Shown: positions 53,406 through 62,541 of the stretch, piece by piece
Layout of the letters: every line of letters starts with the position of its first letter
Numbering within the stretch: the first letter of the stretch is position 1
Source of the DNA: Paenibacillus lactis
Lineage (GTDB): Bacteria > Bacillota > Bacilli > Paenibacillales > Paenibacillaceae
Length of the DNA stretch: 64,000 nt
Reading direction: 5' to 3'
Assembly: GCF_017873605.1 (NCBI RefSeq)
Contig: NZ_JAGGKI010000020.1
Coordinates: 1-64,000, forward strand
The notes under the pieces: generated by a model
Seen by the model: the letters and a program-made list of their open reading frames with translations, nothing else
Database searches by the model: none
What the model was told of the DNA's origin: nothing
Made by a program: the position numbers and the translations under genes

Positions 53406-53607
53406 ATAAGGCCCGAGGCAAGGGGAAGACAGCTTTAAAGCCAAGGGCGCGCCGTAACGAGGCTGCAGCACGATGATCGCCGCGGATGCCCGGACGGCGC
53501 GCCTACGGTTTGGAACGGCACGGTATGCTGGTTTCGCTGCAATGCATACAGCGAGGCTGACGGATGAAGGAGTTACGATCATCGCATAAGAGTGAGGAGA
53601 ATGTACG

Positions 53608-54909
53608 ATGAGAATGGTTGATTTGATTGCGAAGAAACGCGACGGCAAGGAACTGACAACTGAAGAGATCAATTTCTTTATCGAAGGATACACGAAGGGA
53701 GATATTCCCGATTACCAGGTCAGCGCCATGAATATGGCGATTTATTTCCAAGACATGTCGGACCGGGAACGGGCCGATTTGACGATGGCGATGGTGAACT
53801 CCGGAGAAACGATTGATCTGTCCGCAATTGAGGGAATCAAGGTCGACAAGCACTCCACCGGAGGGGTCGGCGATACGACGACGCTTGTCCTGGCACCGCT
53901 CGTGGCCGCACTCGATATCCCCGTGGCGAAGATGTCCGGGCGCGGGCTCGGCCATACCGGAGGCACGATTGACAAGCTGGAGTCGATTCCGGGCTTCCAT
54001 GTGGAGATCAGCAAGGAAGAGTTTGTGAACCTGGTCAATCAGCATAAAATCGCGGTCATCGGGCAGACGGGGAACCTCACTCCGGCCGACAAGAAGCTGT
54101 ATGCCCTTCGGGATGTCACGGCTACCGTCAATTCCATCCCGCTGATTGCAAGCTCGATCATGAGCAAGAAAATCGCTGCCGGCTCCGACGCCATCGTGCT
54201 GGACGTCAAGACCGGCGCGGGCGCCTTCATGAAAACGGTGGAGGATGCGAAGGAGCTTGCGCATGCCATGGTGAGCATCGGCAACAATGTCGGCCGCAAG
54301 ACGATGGCGGTCATCTCGGACATGAGCCAGCCGCTGGGCGTTGCCATCGGCAATTCGCTGGAGGTGCAGGAGGCGATCTTGGCCCTTCGCGGCGAAGGTC
54401 CGAAGGATCTGGAGGAGCTGTGCCTTGCATTAGGCCGACAGATGGTCTATCTCGCCCGTAAGGCGGAGTCGCTGGAAGAGGCGGAGGAGATGCTGAGAGA
54501 GGTCATCCGCAACGGCAAAGCACTGGAGAAGTTCAAGGAATTCATCCAGAACCAGGGCGGTGACCCGTCCGTGGTGGATGATCCGGACCGGCTGCCGAAG
54601 GCGAAGTATCTGATCGAGCTTCCGGCTCAGCGGGACGGCGTCGTGGCCGAGCTCGTCGCGGACGAAATCGGCACGGCGGCAATGTGGCTCGGCGCCGGAC
54701 GCGCGACGAAGGAATCCGAGATCGATCTGGCTGTCGGCCTGATGCTTAACAAGAAGGTCGGCGATACGGTCAAGAAGGGCGAATCGCTCGTGACGATCCA
54801 CGCGAACCGCGAAGACGTGGAAGACGTGAAGCAGAAGCTGTATGAGAGCATCCGGATTGACGATCATGCCGATGCACCGGTTCTGGTGTACGACATTGTA
54901 ACGGAATAA
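53608..54909 (+). CDS. pdp: Pyrimidine-nucleoside phosphorylase
   Basis: Cleaves thymidine, uridine and deoxyuridine. The 433 residues are normal for Pdp. [20 protein letters not shown] opens; [19 protein letters not shown] text ([20 protein letters not shown]) near 87 is the phosphate-binding signature; [20 protein letters not shown] near 111; [20 protein letters not shown] near 201. GAGGAGA precedes the ATG. The 200 bases between deoD and pdp hold a 38-codon frame that I do not regard as a gene. Confidence 0.97.
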   Translation: MRMVDLIAKKRDGKELTTEEINFFIEGYTKGDIPDYQVSAMNMAIYFQDMSDRERADLTMAMVNSGETIDLSAIEGIKVDKHSTGGVGDTTTLVLAPLVAALDIPVAKMSGRGLGHTGGTIDKLESIPGFHVEISKEEFVNLVNQHKIAVIGQTGNLTPADKKLYALRDVTATVNSIPLIASSIMSKKIAAGSDAIVLDVKTGAGAFMKTVEDAKELAHAMVSIGNNVGRKTMAVISDMSQPLGVAIGNSLEVQEAILALRGEGPKDLEELCLALGRQMVYLARKAESLEEAEEMLREVIRNGKALEKFKEFIQNQGGDPSVVDDPDRLPKAKYLIELPAQRDGVVAELVADEIGTAAMWLGAGRATKESEIDLAVGLMLNKKVGDTVKKGESLVTIHANREDVEDVKQKLYESIRIDDHADAPVLVYDIVTE

Positions 54910-55011
54910 TCGGGATTTCTCGAGCCGTTCGGGTGCACTGCGCTTGGTAACGACAGCCATTCGGTGATGCCGGGCTAGCGATTACCTTCATTTAACGGAA
55001 GAACAAGCAAG

Positions 55012-55056
55012 CTTATGCCTGTCCCTTGATGCGCAAGAGAAGGGGCGGGCTTTTTG
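55012..55056 (+). terminator. Terminator after pdp
   Basis: GCCTGTCCCTT pairs with AAGGGGCGGGC through G-T pairs, then TTTTTG. Confidence 0.75.
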
Positions 55057-55185
55057 TGCATGAAAAAAGGGTCATATTTCAGCTGATACCCCTCATAGAA
55101 TGATAATGGGGAAAGGTAAAGCAACGCTTATGGGAGAGGCAGATCGCCGGTCAAGAGCCAACCTTGGATGAGGGAGGCTTGTGCC

Positions 55186-55266
55186 ATGACCATTGATCAG
55201 TTGATTGCTTTGCTTGGACTTATCATTATGATCATCGGGCTTGCGGTGAATAAGAAACAATCTTAG
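55186..55266 (+). CDS. 26-residue single-helix membrane peptide
   Basis: A tiny ORF with a good ribosome site: GGGAGG 8 bases before ATG 55186. The peptide begins MTIDQLIALLG, has one hydrophobic helix (about residues 6-21) and ends in the basic-polar NKKQS. This pattern is shared by holin-like and Fst/TxpA-like type I toxins and by small membrane regulators; nothing in the sequence decides between them. A strong terminator follows 15 bases after the stop, so it is an independent short transcript. Surrounded by long non-coding DNA (54910-55185) that I cannot assign. Confidence 0.6.
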   Translation: MTIDQLIALLGLIIMIIGLAVNKKQS

Positions 55267-55280
55267 TCCGCCGGTCCGAA

Positions 55281-55331
55281 GGAGCTGTCGCCAGGCAGAG
55301 AGTTGCTGTGCTGGCGGCGGCTTTTTTTTCA
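55281..55331 (+). terminator. Terminator after the 26-residue ORF
   Basis: AGCTGTCGCCAG pairs with CTGGCGGCGGCT, then TTTTTTT. The stem is GC-rich and strong. Confidence 0.85.
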
Positions 55332-55513
55332 TGTCCCTGTGTCTTGGCACGGAGGAATAACTGCGGCTGGGAAGGGAACCCTACCACAGAAATGAAAAAA
55401 TTCATTGCATTTTCTTAAGAGAATCTTATGTCGATAGGTTGATAGAGTTGGACGAAAGTCATATACTGAGGTTGCAATGTTCTCCATCATTCATCATTTA
55501 TTGGGAGGAAATC

Positions 55514-56479
55514 ATGCTATATCTAACAGCGTTTGTCATATCGATGGTGCTGGTTCTCGTGCTGATTCCGCCGTTTCGGAAGCTGGCGATCAAAATTGAC
55601 TTTGTGGACAAGCCAAGACCTGACTCCGAGCGGAAAATTCACCGCGAACCGATTCCGCTGACTGCGGGAATCGCCATTTTCATCGGATTTTTCATTACGT
55701 ATTTTGCACTGACCGGTACGATCTCCAGGGAAGCGGTGGGGATTTTTATCGGGAGCGTCCTGATTCTCGGCATCGGGCTTGTCGATGACTGGTACAAATC
55801 GCAGGGGAAAGAGCTCGCCTCCCTGCCGAAGCTGATCGTTCAAATCTCCGCCGCCGTCATTGTATACAGCTACGGCATCCAATTCGAGGGCTTCAACAAC
55901 CCGTTCACCGGCCATTACATCAACCTGCCGGAATGGCTGCAGCTGATTTTGACCATTTTCTGGATTTTCGGCGTTACGACGGTTATTAATTTCTCGGACG
56001 GCATTGACGGTCTAGCCGGCGGGCTGTCCGCCATTTCGGGCGGAACGCTGTTTGTTGTCGCCATGACGATGGGGCAGAGCGAATCCGCTTTGCTGGCTGT
56101 AATTCTGGTGGGCGCCGCGCTCGGATACCTGCGCTATAACAAGCCGCCAGCCCGGGTGTTTATGGGGGATGCGGGCGCTACCTTCCTCGGATTCATCCTC
56201 GGCATTATCGCCTTGGACGGGGCATTCAAGGGAGCGACGCTGGCTTCGTTGTTCATCCCGATCTTTGCCCTGGGCGTGCCGATCATCGATAACGTGATCG
56301 TCGTTATTCGCAGAATGCTGCAGTCGAAGCCGATCTACCAGGCGGATGCCTCGCAGGCGCACTATCGCCTGCTCGCAACCGGGCTTAACCAGAAGCAGAC
56401 GCTGGTTTTCCTCTGCCTTCTGAATCTGTGCTTCGGCCTTACGGCGATCATCCTGGCTTTGAATGAAGCCGGTGCCTAG
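55514..56479 (+). CDS. tagO: Undecaprenyl-phosphate GlcNAc-1-phosphate transferase (TagO/WecA type)
   Basis: A 321-residue integral membrane enzyme that starts wall teichoic acid or other undecaprenyl-linked polymers. About ten helices. Conserved loops: DFVDKPRPDSERKIHREPIP near 26, GIGLVDDWYKSQGKEL near 83 with the DD motif, TTVINFSDGIDGLAGGLSAI near 150, PARVFMGDAGATFLGFILGI near 210, and QAHYRLLATGLNQKQT near 278. GGGAGGAA precedes ATG 55514; an earlier in-frame start at 55439 would add residues before the first helix. Single gene. Confidence 0.93.
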   Translation: MLYLTAFVISMVLVLVLIPPFRKLAIKIDFVDKPRPDSERKIHREPIPLTAGIAIFIGFFITYFALTGTISREAVGIFIGSVLILGIGLVDDWYKSQGKELASLPKLIVQISAAVIVYSYGIQFEGFNNPFTGHYINLPEWLQLILTIFWIFGVTTVINFSDGIDGLAGGLSAISGGTLFVVAMTMGQSESALLAVILVGAALGYLRYNKPPARVFMGDAGATFLGFILGIIALDGAFKGATLASLFIPIFALGVPIIDNVIVVIRRMLQSKPIYQADASQAHYRLLATGLNQKQTLVFLCLLNLCFGLTAIILALNEAGA

Positions 56480-56530
56480 GCGCATAACAGCGACCAAGCA
56501 TAAGAGCAGCGAATAGGTCATATAACATTC

Positions 56531-56572
56531 CAAGAATCTCGTCTCCAAAGCTGGCGGCGGGATTTTTTTAGA
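56531..56572 (+). terminator. Terminator after tagO
   Basis: AATCTCGTC pairs with GGCGGGATT through G-T pairs, then TTTTTT. The next 210 bases to the SDR gene hold nothing I can name. Confidence 0.65.
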
Positions 56573-56785
56573 TATCCGAAGGTATAAGCATCGTCGGATC
56601 TGCAGCCTGATATAGCAGGAACTACCGTTAAACGCGGTCTGCCTTCTTTGAGAGCGCGTCGATAGACGTTTTTCTCGCTATCAAAGATACGAAGCCAATA
56701 CGCCCGTCAGAAGCAGATAGCATTGAACGGTACGAAACTAACCTGCTGTCGGATCAGGCCTATTGAACGAAGGAGGGGAACAAGG

Positions 56786-57655
56786 ATGAGCGATATGTCA
56801 GGGAAAATAGCGATCATTACGGGGGCCAACTCGGGTATGGGGCTCGCATCCACGATTGCGCTTGCCCGTATGGGGGCGCATGTGATTATGGCTTGCCGAA
56901 GTCAGGCGAGAGGGGAGGCGGCGCTTGAGCAGGCGAAACAGGCATGTAACGGATGCGGTGACATCCGTCTGATGCAGCTTGATTTGGGTTCATTCTCAAG
57001 CATCCGGCAGTTCGCATCCGAGTACCAAGCACAGTATGACCGCCTTGACGTCCTGCTGAACAATGCGGGCGTCGTCACGATCAAACGGGAGACGACGGCC
57101 GACGGATATGAAGCGATGCTTGGGGTCAACCATCTGGGCCATTTTCTGCTCACGAACCTGCTTCTCGGTCCGTTGAAACAGGCGCAGCAGGGGAGGATCG
57201 TCAACGTATCCTCCGGCGCGCACAAAATCGGAAGAATTCATTGGGAGGATCCGAATCTGTCCAAAGGCTTTCATGTAGCGAAGGGGTATGCCCAGTCCAA
57301 GCTGGCTAATATCCTGTTTACGAAAGAGCTGGCGCGCCGCCTGTCCGGGACGGGGGTGACGGCCAATGCGCTTCATCCTGGCGCGGTCAGCACGAGCATC
57401 GGCGTAAACAGGGAGACGGGGTTCGGCAAGGCGGTGCATCGGGTGCTCCGGCCGTTCTTCCTTACGCCGGATGAAGGCGCCAAAACCGCAGTATATTTGG
57501 CTTCGGCTCCGGAGGTGGAGCAGGTGACGGGCGAATATTTCGTCAAGTGCAAGCCGGTTCGAACGACAGAGAAGGCCGGCGATCCGCAGCTTGCGGCTAG
57601 GCTGTGGGAATGGAGCGAGCGTCAGACGGGATTGACGGGACGGGATTCAATCTAA
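56786..57655 (+). CDS. Short-chain dehydrogenase, retinol-dehydrogenase-like
   Basis: A 289-residue SDR. TGANSGMGLAS near residue 12 is the cofactor loop; ACRSQARGEAALEQ after beta2 favours NADPH; LNNAGVV near 91; VNVSSGAHKIG near 138 with catalytic Ser; GYAQSKLANILF near 169 with YxxxK. C-terminal residues differ from classical SDRs and resemble eukaryotic-like retinol/WW-oxidoreductase types. Start ATG 56786 has AAGGAGGGGA just upstream. Substrate unknown. Confidence 0.9.
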   Translation: MSDMSGKIAIITGANSGMGLASTIALARMGAHVIMACRSQARGEAALEQAKQACNGCGDIRLMQLDLGSFSSIRQFASEYQAQYDRLDVLLNNAGVVTIKRETTADGYEAMLGVNHLGHFLLTNLLLGPLKQAQQGRIVNVSSGAHKIGRIHWEDPNLSKGFHVAKGYAQSKLANILFTKELARRLSGTGVTANALHPGAVSTSIGVNRETGFGKAVHRVLRPFFLTPDEGAKTAVYLASAPEVEQVTGEYFVKCKPVRTTEKAGDPQLAARLWEWSERQTGLTGRDSI

Positions 57656-57661
57656 GACGAA

Positions 57662-57709
57662 TAAACGGGGATCCTCAGATCATCATTGATCTGCAGGATC
57701 CCCGTTTAT
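57662..57709. terminator. Bidirectional terminator between SDR and murQ
   Basis: AAACGGGGATCCT pairs perfectly with AGGATCCCCGTTT with inner CAGATC/GATCTG. Serves both converging transcripts. Confidence 0.88.
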
Positions 57710-57757
57710 CGTTATAGTGGAATAGCTGACGGCTTAGGGCGATGCCCTGACCGGTTG

Positions 57758-58675
57758 TCAAGAGCCCTTGTGGGCTTTCAGATTGATGGCGCTGCGCACA
57801 AAACCGTTCGTGCCCTCGAGCAGCCTTGCTGCCTCTTCGGCATTCACGTTGGCCAGCAGCATGACGATGGCGGTTTTGACATGCGCTCCAGCCTCGAAGT
57901 AAGCCTTCTCTACGTCCTCGTCGGATGCGCCGGTAGCTAGCGTGATTATGCGCTTGGCGCGGTGTACAAGCTTGTTGTTGGATGGATTGAGATCGACCAT
58001 CAGGTTTTTGTACACTTTGCCGATCCGGATCATGGCTGTTGTTGTCAGCATGTTGAGTATCAGCTTTTGCGAAGTGCCGGCTTTCATTCGAGTAGAGCCC
58101 ATAATCACTTCCGGCCCGACGACGGCTTCAATCACGAAATCGGCATCCTGATGCATCGGCGAGTTATAGTTGTTGCACAGGCCGATCACGACCGCCCCGA
58201 GCTTCTTGGCACGCCGCATAGCCCCGAGCACATAGGGAGTGCGGCCGCTGGCAGCGATGCCGATCACGACGTCTTTTTCATTGATGCCGTGCTCATTCAT
58301 GTCCTGCTCGCCGAGCTCTTCGCTGTCCTCCGCTCCTTCGATCGCTTCCTTCACCGCTCGGAAACCTCCGGCGATAAGACCTTGCACCATCGACGGATCC
58401 GTCCCATAGGTTGGCGGGCACTCGGATGCGTCAAGAATACCGATCCGTCCGCTCGTTCCTGCACCGACGTAGAATAAACGGCCGCCGTTCTGAAAGGCTT
58501 CTACGATAAGATCAGCCGCCTTGGCGATGGTAGGGATCAGCTCCCGAATCGTGTCGGTGATCAGGCTGTCCTCATTATTAATCAGGGTCATAATTTCCTC
58601 TGAGCTCAACTGATCAATGTTCTGCGTATGTTCATGAGGCTGTTCGGTTGTCAATTGACTGAGAATGTTCGTCAT
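57758..58675 (-). CDS. murQ: N-acetylmuramic acid 6-phosphate etherase
   Basis: Removes lactate from MurNAc-6-phosphate to give GlcNAc-6-phosphate in wall recycling. The 305 residues hold a SIS fold with GGRLFYVGAGTSGRIGILDA near 63, SECPPTYGTDPSMVQGLIAG near 84, catalytic Glu in the EGAEDSEELGEQDM stretch near 112, and GIAASGRTPYVLGAMRRAKK near 137. AAAGGAGA precedes the ATG. Downstream of murK in the same direction across a 235-base gap that contains a cre box. Confidence 0.97.
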   Translation of the reverse strand: MTNILSQLTTEQPHEHTQNIDQLSSEEIMTLINNEDSLITDTIRELIPTIAKAADLIVEAFQNGGRLFYVGAGTSGRIGILDASECPPTYGTDPSMVQGLIAGGFRAVKEAIEGAEDSEELGEQDMNEHGINEKDVVIGIAASGRTPYVLGAMRRAKKLGAVVIGLCNNYNSPMHQDADFVIEAVVGPEVIMGSTRMKAGTSQKLILNMLTTTAMIRIGKVYKNLMVDLNPSNNKLVHRAKRIITLATGASDEDVEKAYFEAGAHVKTAIVMLLANVNAEEAARLLEGTNGFVRSAINLKAHKGS

Positions 58676-58879
58676 GAGAGGTCTCCTTTTTGAAGAATTA
58701 AGAAAGCGTGCCGTGTGCGGCTGCTGTATCCGGGCATTTACCGTTGGCCGAACGAATAAACGTCGGGCAGAACCTTATGTAGGTGGTACAGCTGATCAGC
58801 GGAGTGGCAAGGGCAGCGGAGCTGCGCCGCCACTTCCTGTGCCAGGTACTTTCTTAAGTCTAGAAATATGGACGGGGCC

Positions 58880-58893
58880 TGATAACGGTTACA
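58880..58893 (-). promoter_or_regulatory. cre (CcpA) site between murK and murQ
   Basis: The minus strand reads TGTAACCGTTATCA, a full match to TGWAANCGNTNWCA. It lies about 205 bases before murQ and suggests glucose repression of murQ, or it ends murK transcription as a road block. Confidence 0.6.
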
Positions 58894-58910
58894 ACAATTC
58901 GCCTGGATCA

Positions 58911-59855
58911 TTAGGCTCCGTCCTGGAATAGCCGGTATGCCAGCATGGCGGCACCGTGCGCCGGTGCTCGGTCGTGCGTTGCTTCCGGGAATTGCAGCCG
59001 CGGGTAGCGTTCCCGTATCGCCGTTCGATAAGCTTCCCGGAATACGCGTGAATGCTTGAAGATCGAACCGATGCACACCACATCACTTGCAACGAATTCA
59101 TGGTGCTGCATGATGAGCGCGGAAGTCGTATCCGCGAGCTCGGCGGCCTGCGAGCGGAGAATGCCAAGAGCGGCGTGGTCCCCGGCTTCCGCAGCTTCAA
59201 TACAGCAGCGGGCGAAGGAAGCGATGCTCTGCTTCGTTATGGCAGGCTGGTATATATATGATTTAAGATCGGCGATATGGCCCAGCGGATAAGCCTTCAG
59301 AATCAAGCTGCTCATCCGAGTTGGCGGCAGAATCCGCTCATGGCTTTTAATGACCGACTTCAAAGTCTGAAGCCCGATCTGATACCCGCTGCCCTCATCG
59401 CCGAGAATATGCCCCCAGCCGCCGACACGGTGGATGCTCCCGGATTTCGTAATCCCGTAAGTATTGGAGCCGGTTCCTGAAATGATCAGGATTCCGTATT
59501 GGCGCTCCAGTACAGCCATTAACGAAATCTCGGCTTCGGAGCGCATGTAAATACGCGGAGAGAGCTGCCGTTCCAGGAAATGCGATTCTAGAAACTGGTG
59601 AACCCGCTGCCGTTCCTCGTCCGAGCTTATACCTGACATACCAAGGCATATTGCCGAACATGAAGCTGACGAAAGATTGAGCGGCTTCATGAGGCCATCG
59701 ATCACCGTTTGAAGCTCTTTCATCGCCCCGTCAAAGGTAACGATATAAGGATTAGTGGAACCTCCAGTGAAACGGGAAAGGACTTGGCCGCTGGCGTTGA
59801 TGGCTGTTGCATCAGTCTTTGTGCCACCGCCGTCGACTCCGATAAAAATTTCCAT
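58911..59855 (-). CDS. murK: N-acetylmuramic acid/N-acetylglucosamine kinase (BadF/BadG/BcrA/BcrD type)
   Basis: A 314-residue ASKHA-fold kinase. The phosphate-1 loop is IFIGVDGGGTKTDATAINAS at the start; IICISGTGSN-like text (ILIISGTGSNTYGI) near 120 is the phosphate-2 loop; GGWGHILGDEGSGYQIGLQT near 140 is diagnostic of GlcNAc/MurNAc kinases. It should phosphorylate the imported amino sugar, giving MurNAc-6-P for murQ. Same strand as murQ, divergent from murR. A strong palindromic operator lies in the divergent promoter region. Confidence 0.93.
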   Translation of the reverse strand: MEIFIGVDGGGTKTDATAINASGQVLSRFTGGSTNPYIVTFDGAMKELQTVIDGLMKPLNLSSASCSAICLGMSGISSDEERQRVHQFLESHFLERQLSPRIYMRSEAEISLMAVLERQYGILIISGTGSNTYGITKSGSIHRVGGWGHILGDEGSGYQIGLQTLKSVIKSHERILPPTRMSSLILKAYPLGHIADLKSYIYQPAITKQSIASFARCCIEAAEAGDHAALGILRSQAAELADTTSALIMQHHEFVASDVVCIGSIFKHSRVFREAYRTAIRERYPRLQFPEATHDRAPAHGAAMLAYRLFQDGA

Positions 59856-59938
59856 TTTGAACCACTTCGCTTTCTATATTCAGTATAGGAGAAAAAAGAG
59901 AGGTTGTAAAACAAAATTTTAAATTATGAATTAAGTAT

Positions 59939-59953
59939 TGAAATATTATTTCA
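59939..59953. promoter_or_regulatory. Candidate MurR operator
   Basis: TGAAATATTATTTCA, a perfect 7-bp inverted repeat about one central base, midway between the divergent murK and murR genes. Confidence 0.65.
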
Positions 59954-59985
59954 CACAATTTATAATGAACTCAATCCGCTGATAT

Positions 59986-59999
59986 TGAAAGCGATACCA
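59986..59999 (+). promoter_or_regulatory. cre-like site before murR
   Basis: TGAAAGCGATACCA matches the CcpA consensus at 13 of 14 positions. About 80 bases before murR. Confidence 0.5.
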
Positions 60000-60080
60000 G
60001 TCATGCTTTCGATCAAATCATGTCATTAAATGTTACATATCTTGTAGATCAGAGGATGAATCGTAAAAGGGGGGCAAAGG

Positions 60081-60917
60081 ATGAACGGCGGATTGGTTCG
60101 ATTGCGTGAGGTCTTTGAAACATTAAATCCGTCCGAGCGCAAAGTTGCAGCCTTCATTTTGCAGGAGCCGGCAGAGATGATACAGATGTCGGTCGCGGAT
60201 CTGGCGGTTCGAAGCGGTTCAAGCCAAGCCGCGATTGTAAGGCTGTGCAAAACGATGGGCTTCAAAGGCTATCAGGATCTGAAGCTGAAGGTAGCTGGCG
60301 ATTTGCAGGAGCCATTAGCCACCGGGTATCAGGATATTCGGCCCAATGACAGCATTTCTGCAATCATACAGAACGTCTCGAACAATAACATTCAATCGAT
60401 TCGGGATACGATGAAGATTATGGAGGAAGGGAAGGTGGAAGAGGCCGTATCGGCCCTTGATCAGGCGAAGCGCATATTTATGTTTGGCGTAGGTGCTTCC
60501 AATCTGATCGGGATGGATGCCCAGCAGAAATTTTTGCGAATCAACAAGGTATGCATTTCGTTCCCGGACCCCCACGTTCAGCTGACATCGGCCGTAATGC
60601 TTACGCCCGAGGATGCAGCGGTATGCATATCTTACTCCGGTGAAACGAAAGAAGTGATCCGGGCAGCGAGCATCGCTAAGGAGAACGGATGCAGAACGAT
60701 CGGCATTACCAAGTACGGGGATTCGACGTTAAGCCGATCGGTGGATATTCCGCTATATACCTCTTCAACGGAGAACGAAATTCGCAGCGGCGCAATGTCC
60801 TCTCGTATTACACAGCTTAATCTTATCGATATTTTATATCTTGGTGTCGCCAGCCGGAACTACGAGAGTTCGGTGAAGTATCTGGACCAGAGCCGGCAGG
60901 CCATCAAGCGGTTGTAG
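60081..60917 (+). CDS. murR: MurR/RpiR family transcriptional regulator
   Basis: A 278-residue RpiR-type regulator. The N-terminal HTH (about 1-77) has LNPSERKVAAFILQEPAEMI, MSVADLAVRSGSSQAAIVRL and CKTMGFKGYQDLKLKVAGDL. The SIS domain (about 120-255) has IFMFGVGASNLIGMDAQQKF, then CISYSGETKEVIRAASIAKE, and should bind MurNAc-6-P or a related sugar phosphate. GGGGGGC precedes the ATG. Divergent from murK; the plus-strand run continues with the ABC importer. B. subtilis MurR represses the murQRP-amiE-nagZ unit in a similar manner. Confidence 0.92.
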   Translation: MNGGLVRLREVFETLNPSERKVAAFILQEPAEMIQMSVADLAVRSGSSQAAIVRLCKTMGFKGYQDLKLKVAGDLQEPLATGYQDIRPNDSISAIIQNVSNNNIQSIRDTMKIMEEGKVEEAVSALDQAKRIFMFGVGASNLIGMDAQQKFLRINKVCISFPDPHVQLTSAVMLTPEDAAVCISYSGETKEVIRAASIAKENGCRTIGITKYGDSTLSRSVDIPLYTSSTENEIRSGAMSSRITQLNLIDILYLGVASRNYESSVKYLDQSRQAIKRL

Positions 60918-60965
60918 TTTTTCCGGCTTAACCACAAATATATTTTATGATAAGGGGAGTAGTAC

Positions 60966-62363
60966 ATGAAGAAGAAACGTTGGCTCACATTGTTGGCTTC
61001 ATTAATGCTGGTCTTCACGGCAGCATGCGGAGGAGGGGGAGGAGGGACCAAGACGTCGGACGGCGGAACCTCCACCACGCCGGAAGGTAACGGAGAGGCC
61101 GCGCCGAAGCCTGATACGGTCGTCGTCTGGACTTATCCCGTTCACGGCAAATATGAAGAAGAATTGAAACAGCATGTGGCGGACCTGAAGGAGAAGTACC
61201 CTCACATTACGGTACAGACCGAAGTGCTGTCCTGGGCAGAGGGTCCGAAGAAATTCGACGTTGCCTTGAATGCCGGAAATCCGCCTGATTTGTACTTCCA
61301 TGCGGTTGACGGAGCCTACGTGGACACCGGGCTCGCGCTGGAGCTTACCCCTTACATGACCGACGAGATTAAGAACGACTACCTGCCGGGCACATTGGAG
61401 CTCGGACAGATCCAAGGCAAGCAGTACGGCCTTCCGCTTTACCAGTCCCTCTGGGCATGGGGCGGCAACAAGAAGATCCTTGAGGAGGCCGGGATCGACT
61501 GGCAGTCCATTCAGGAAAACGGCTGGACCTGGAGCGAATTCAAGGAAGCTGCCGGCAAGCTGACAACCAAGCTGCCGAACGGGAATACACGCTATGCATT
61601 GGTTACGGATGGAACATCCCTGGACTTCATCGAAATGCTGACCCGCAGCAACGGCATGCCTGACGTCCTGAACGATAAGGGCGAGTTCCAATGGAATGAC
61701 GAGCGCATTCTGGATACAATGACCTTCGTTTCCGACCTGCTGAAAGCCGGCCATATGCCTGCGGAAACCGCGGCAATTACGCCTGCTAAGCGGATGGACC
61801 TGTTCTATGCCGAAGAAGCGGCGATCGTATCCAAGGCGATTCCTTACTATGACGTTATGCTGCAAAACCGCGCGAAGGATATCGACAGCGGCACGGTTCA
61901 AGGCGAGAAGATCGAATTCGTTCTGCTGCCGGTGCCTCACAATGACGGTGCAGAGCGCAAGACGTCCATGTTTGGCGAAGGCTATGTGGCTTTCAGACAG
62001 AAGAAGGATAAAGGCGAAGAGCACGCGAAGAATACGTTCCTGATCATGGAAGGACTCAGCGGCGCTAAGGCCGGTAATTCTGCCAACGAGCTGGTGCTGC
62101 CGTTCGTTCGTAAATCCCAGGCTGAGTATTTCGAGGGTAAAGGGCTGGGCTCCGAGTCGACGATCAAAGCTGCTGAAATCTTTGCGAACTTTAGAGACAA
62201 TCCGGTAACCTTGAGCCTGAATGCGGAAGATTCCGCGAACCAGAAGAAATTCAAGGAGCAGGTCGTTAAGCCGAACATTCAAGCGCTGTTCTCTGGCGAG
62301 AAGACGCCGGAACAAATCGCACAAGACTTCATTGACAAAGGCAAACAAATTTTAGGACAGTAA
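60966..62363 (+). CDS. ABC transporter substrate-binding lipoprotein (family 1, sugar)
   Basis: A 465-residue extracellular sugar-binding protein. Signal with lipobox LVFTAACG (Cys near 21), then a Gly/Thr linker of about 30 residues. The mature protein has the family-1 bilobed features: VVVWTYPVHGKYEEEL near 50, AGNPPDLYFHAVDGAYVDTG near 102, QYGLPLYQSLWAWGGNKKIL near 155, and a long C-terminal lobe. GGGGAG precedes the ATG. It is 48 bases after murR and is followed by two permease genes, so it should bind the sugar signalled through MurR, plausibly MurNAc, GlcNAc-MurNAc or a chitin-like sugar; this is inference. Confidence 0.92.
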   Translation: MKKKRWLTLLASLMLVFTAACGGGGGGTKTSDGGTSTTPEGNGEAAPKPDTVVVWTYPVHGKYEEELKQHVADLKEKYPHITVQTEVLSWAEGPKKFDVALNAGNPPDLYFHAVDGAYVDTGLALELTPYMTDEIKNDYLPGTLELGQIQGKQYGLPLYQSLWAWGGNKKILEEAGIDWQSIQENGWTWSEFKEAAGKLTTKLPNGNTRYALVTDGTSLDFIEMLTRSNGMPDVLNDKGEFQWNDERILDTMTFVSDLLKAGHMPAETAAITPAKRMDLFYAEEAAIVSKAIPYYDVMLQNRAKDIDSGTVQGEKIEFVLLPVPHNDGAERKTSMFGEGYVAFRQKKDKGEEHAKNTFLIMEGLSGAKAGNSANELVLPFVRKSQAEYFEGKGLGSESTIKAAEIFANFRDNPVTLSLNAEDSANQKKFKEQVVKPNIQALFSGEKTPEQIAQDFIDKGKQILGQ

Positions 62364-62541
62364 TTTCAAGTAACCAGGGGGGTGTCCCGTTGTCCTTATC
62401 AGGAGCGCGGCCACTCCCTTTTTAACCGCGATTGTAACCTAAGGTTCATATCCGTCGCTTTCCGGTAACCGGATAATACAAGCGGTACCCCAAGTATTGC
62501 CAAGTCAAAAATGTTCACCTGTGCGGAAGGAGGAAATTACC

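Noticed and set aside
53460-53586. 38-codon frame between deoD and pdp
   Set aside because: No ribosome site and no resemblance to cytidine deaminase or another deo-linked gene.
61002-62348. Minus-strand frame of 448 codons inside the binding-protein gene
   Set aside because: Shadow frame; the plus-strand lipoprotein has a signal, lipobox and family features.
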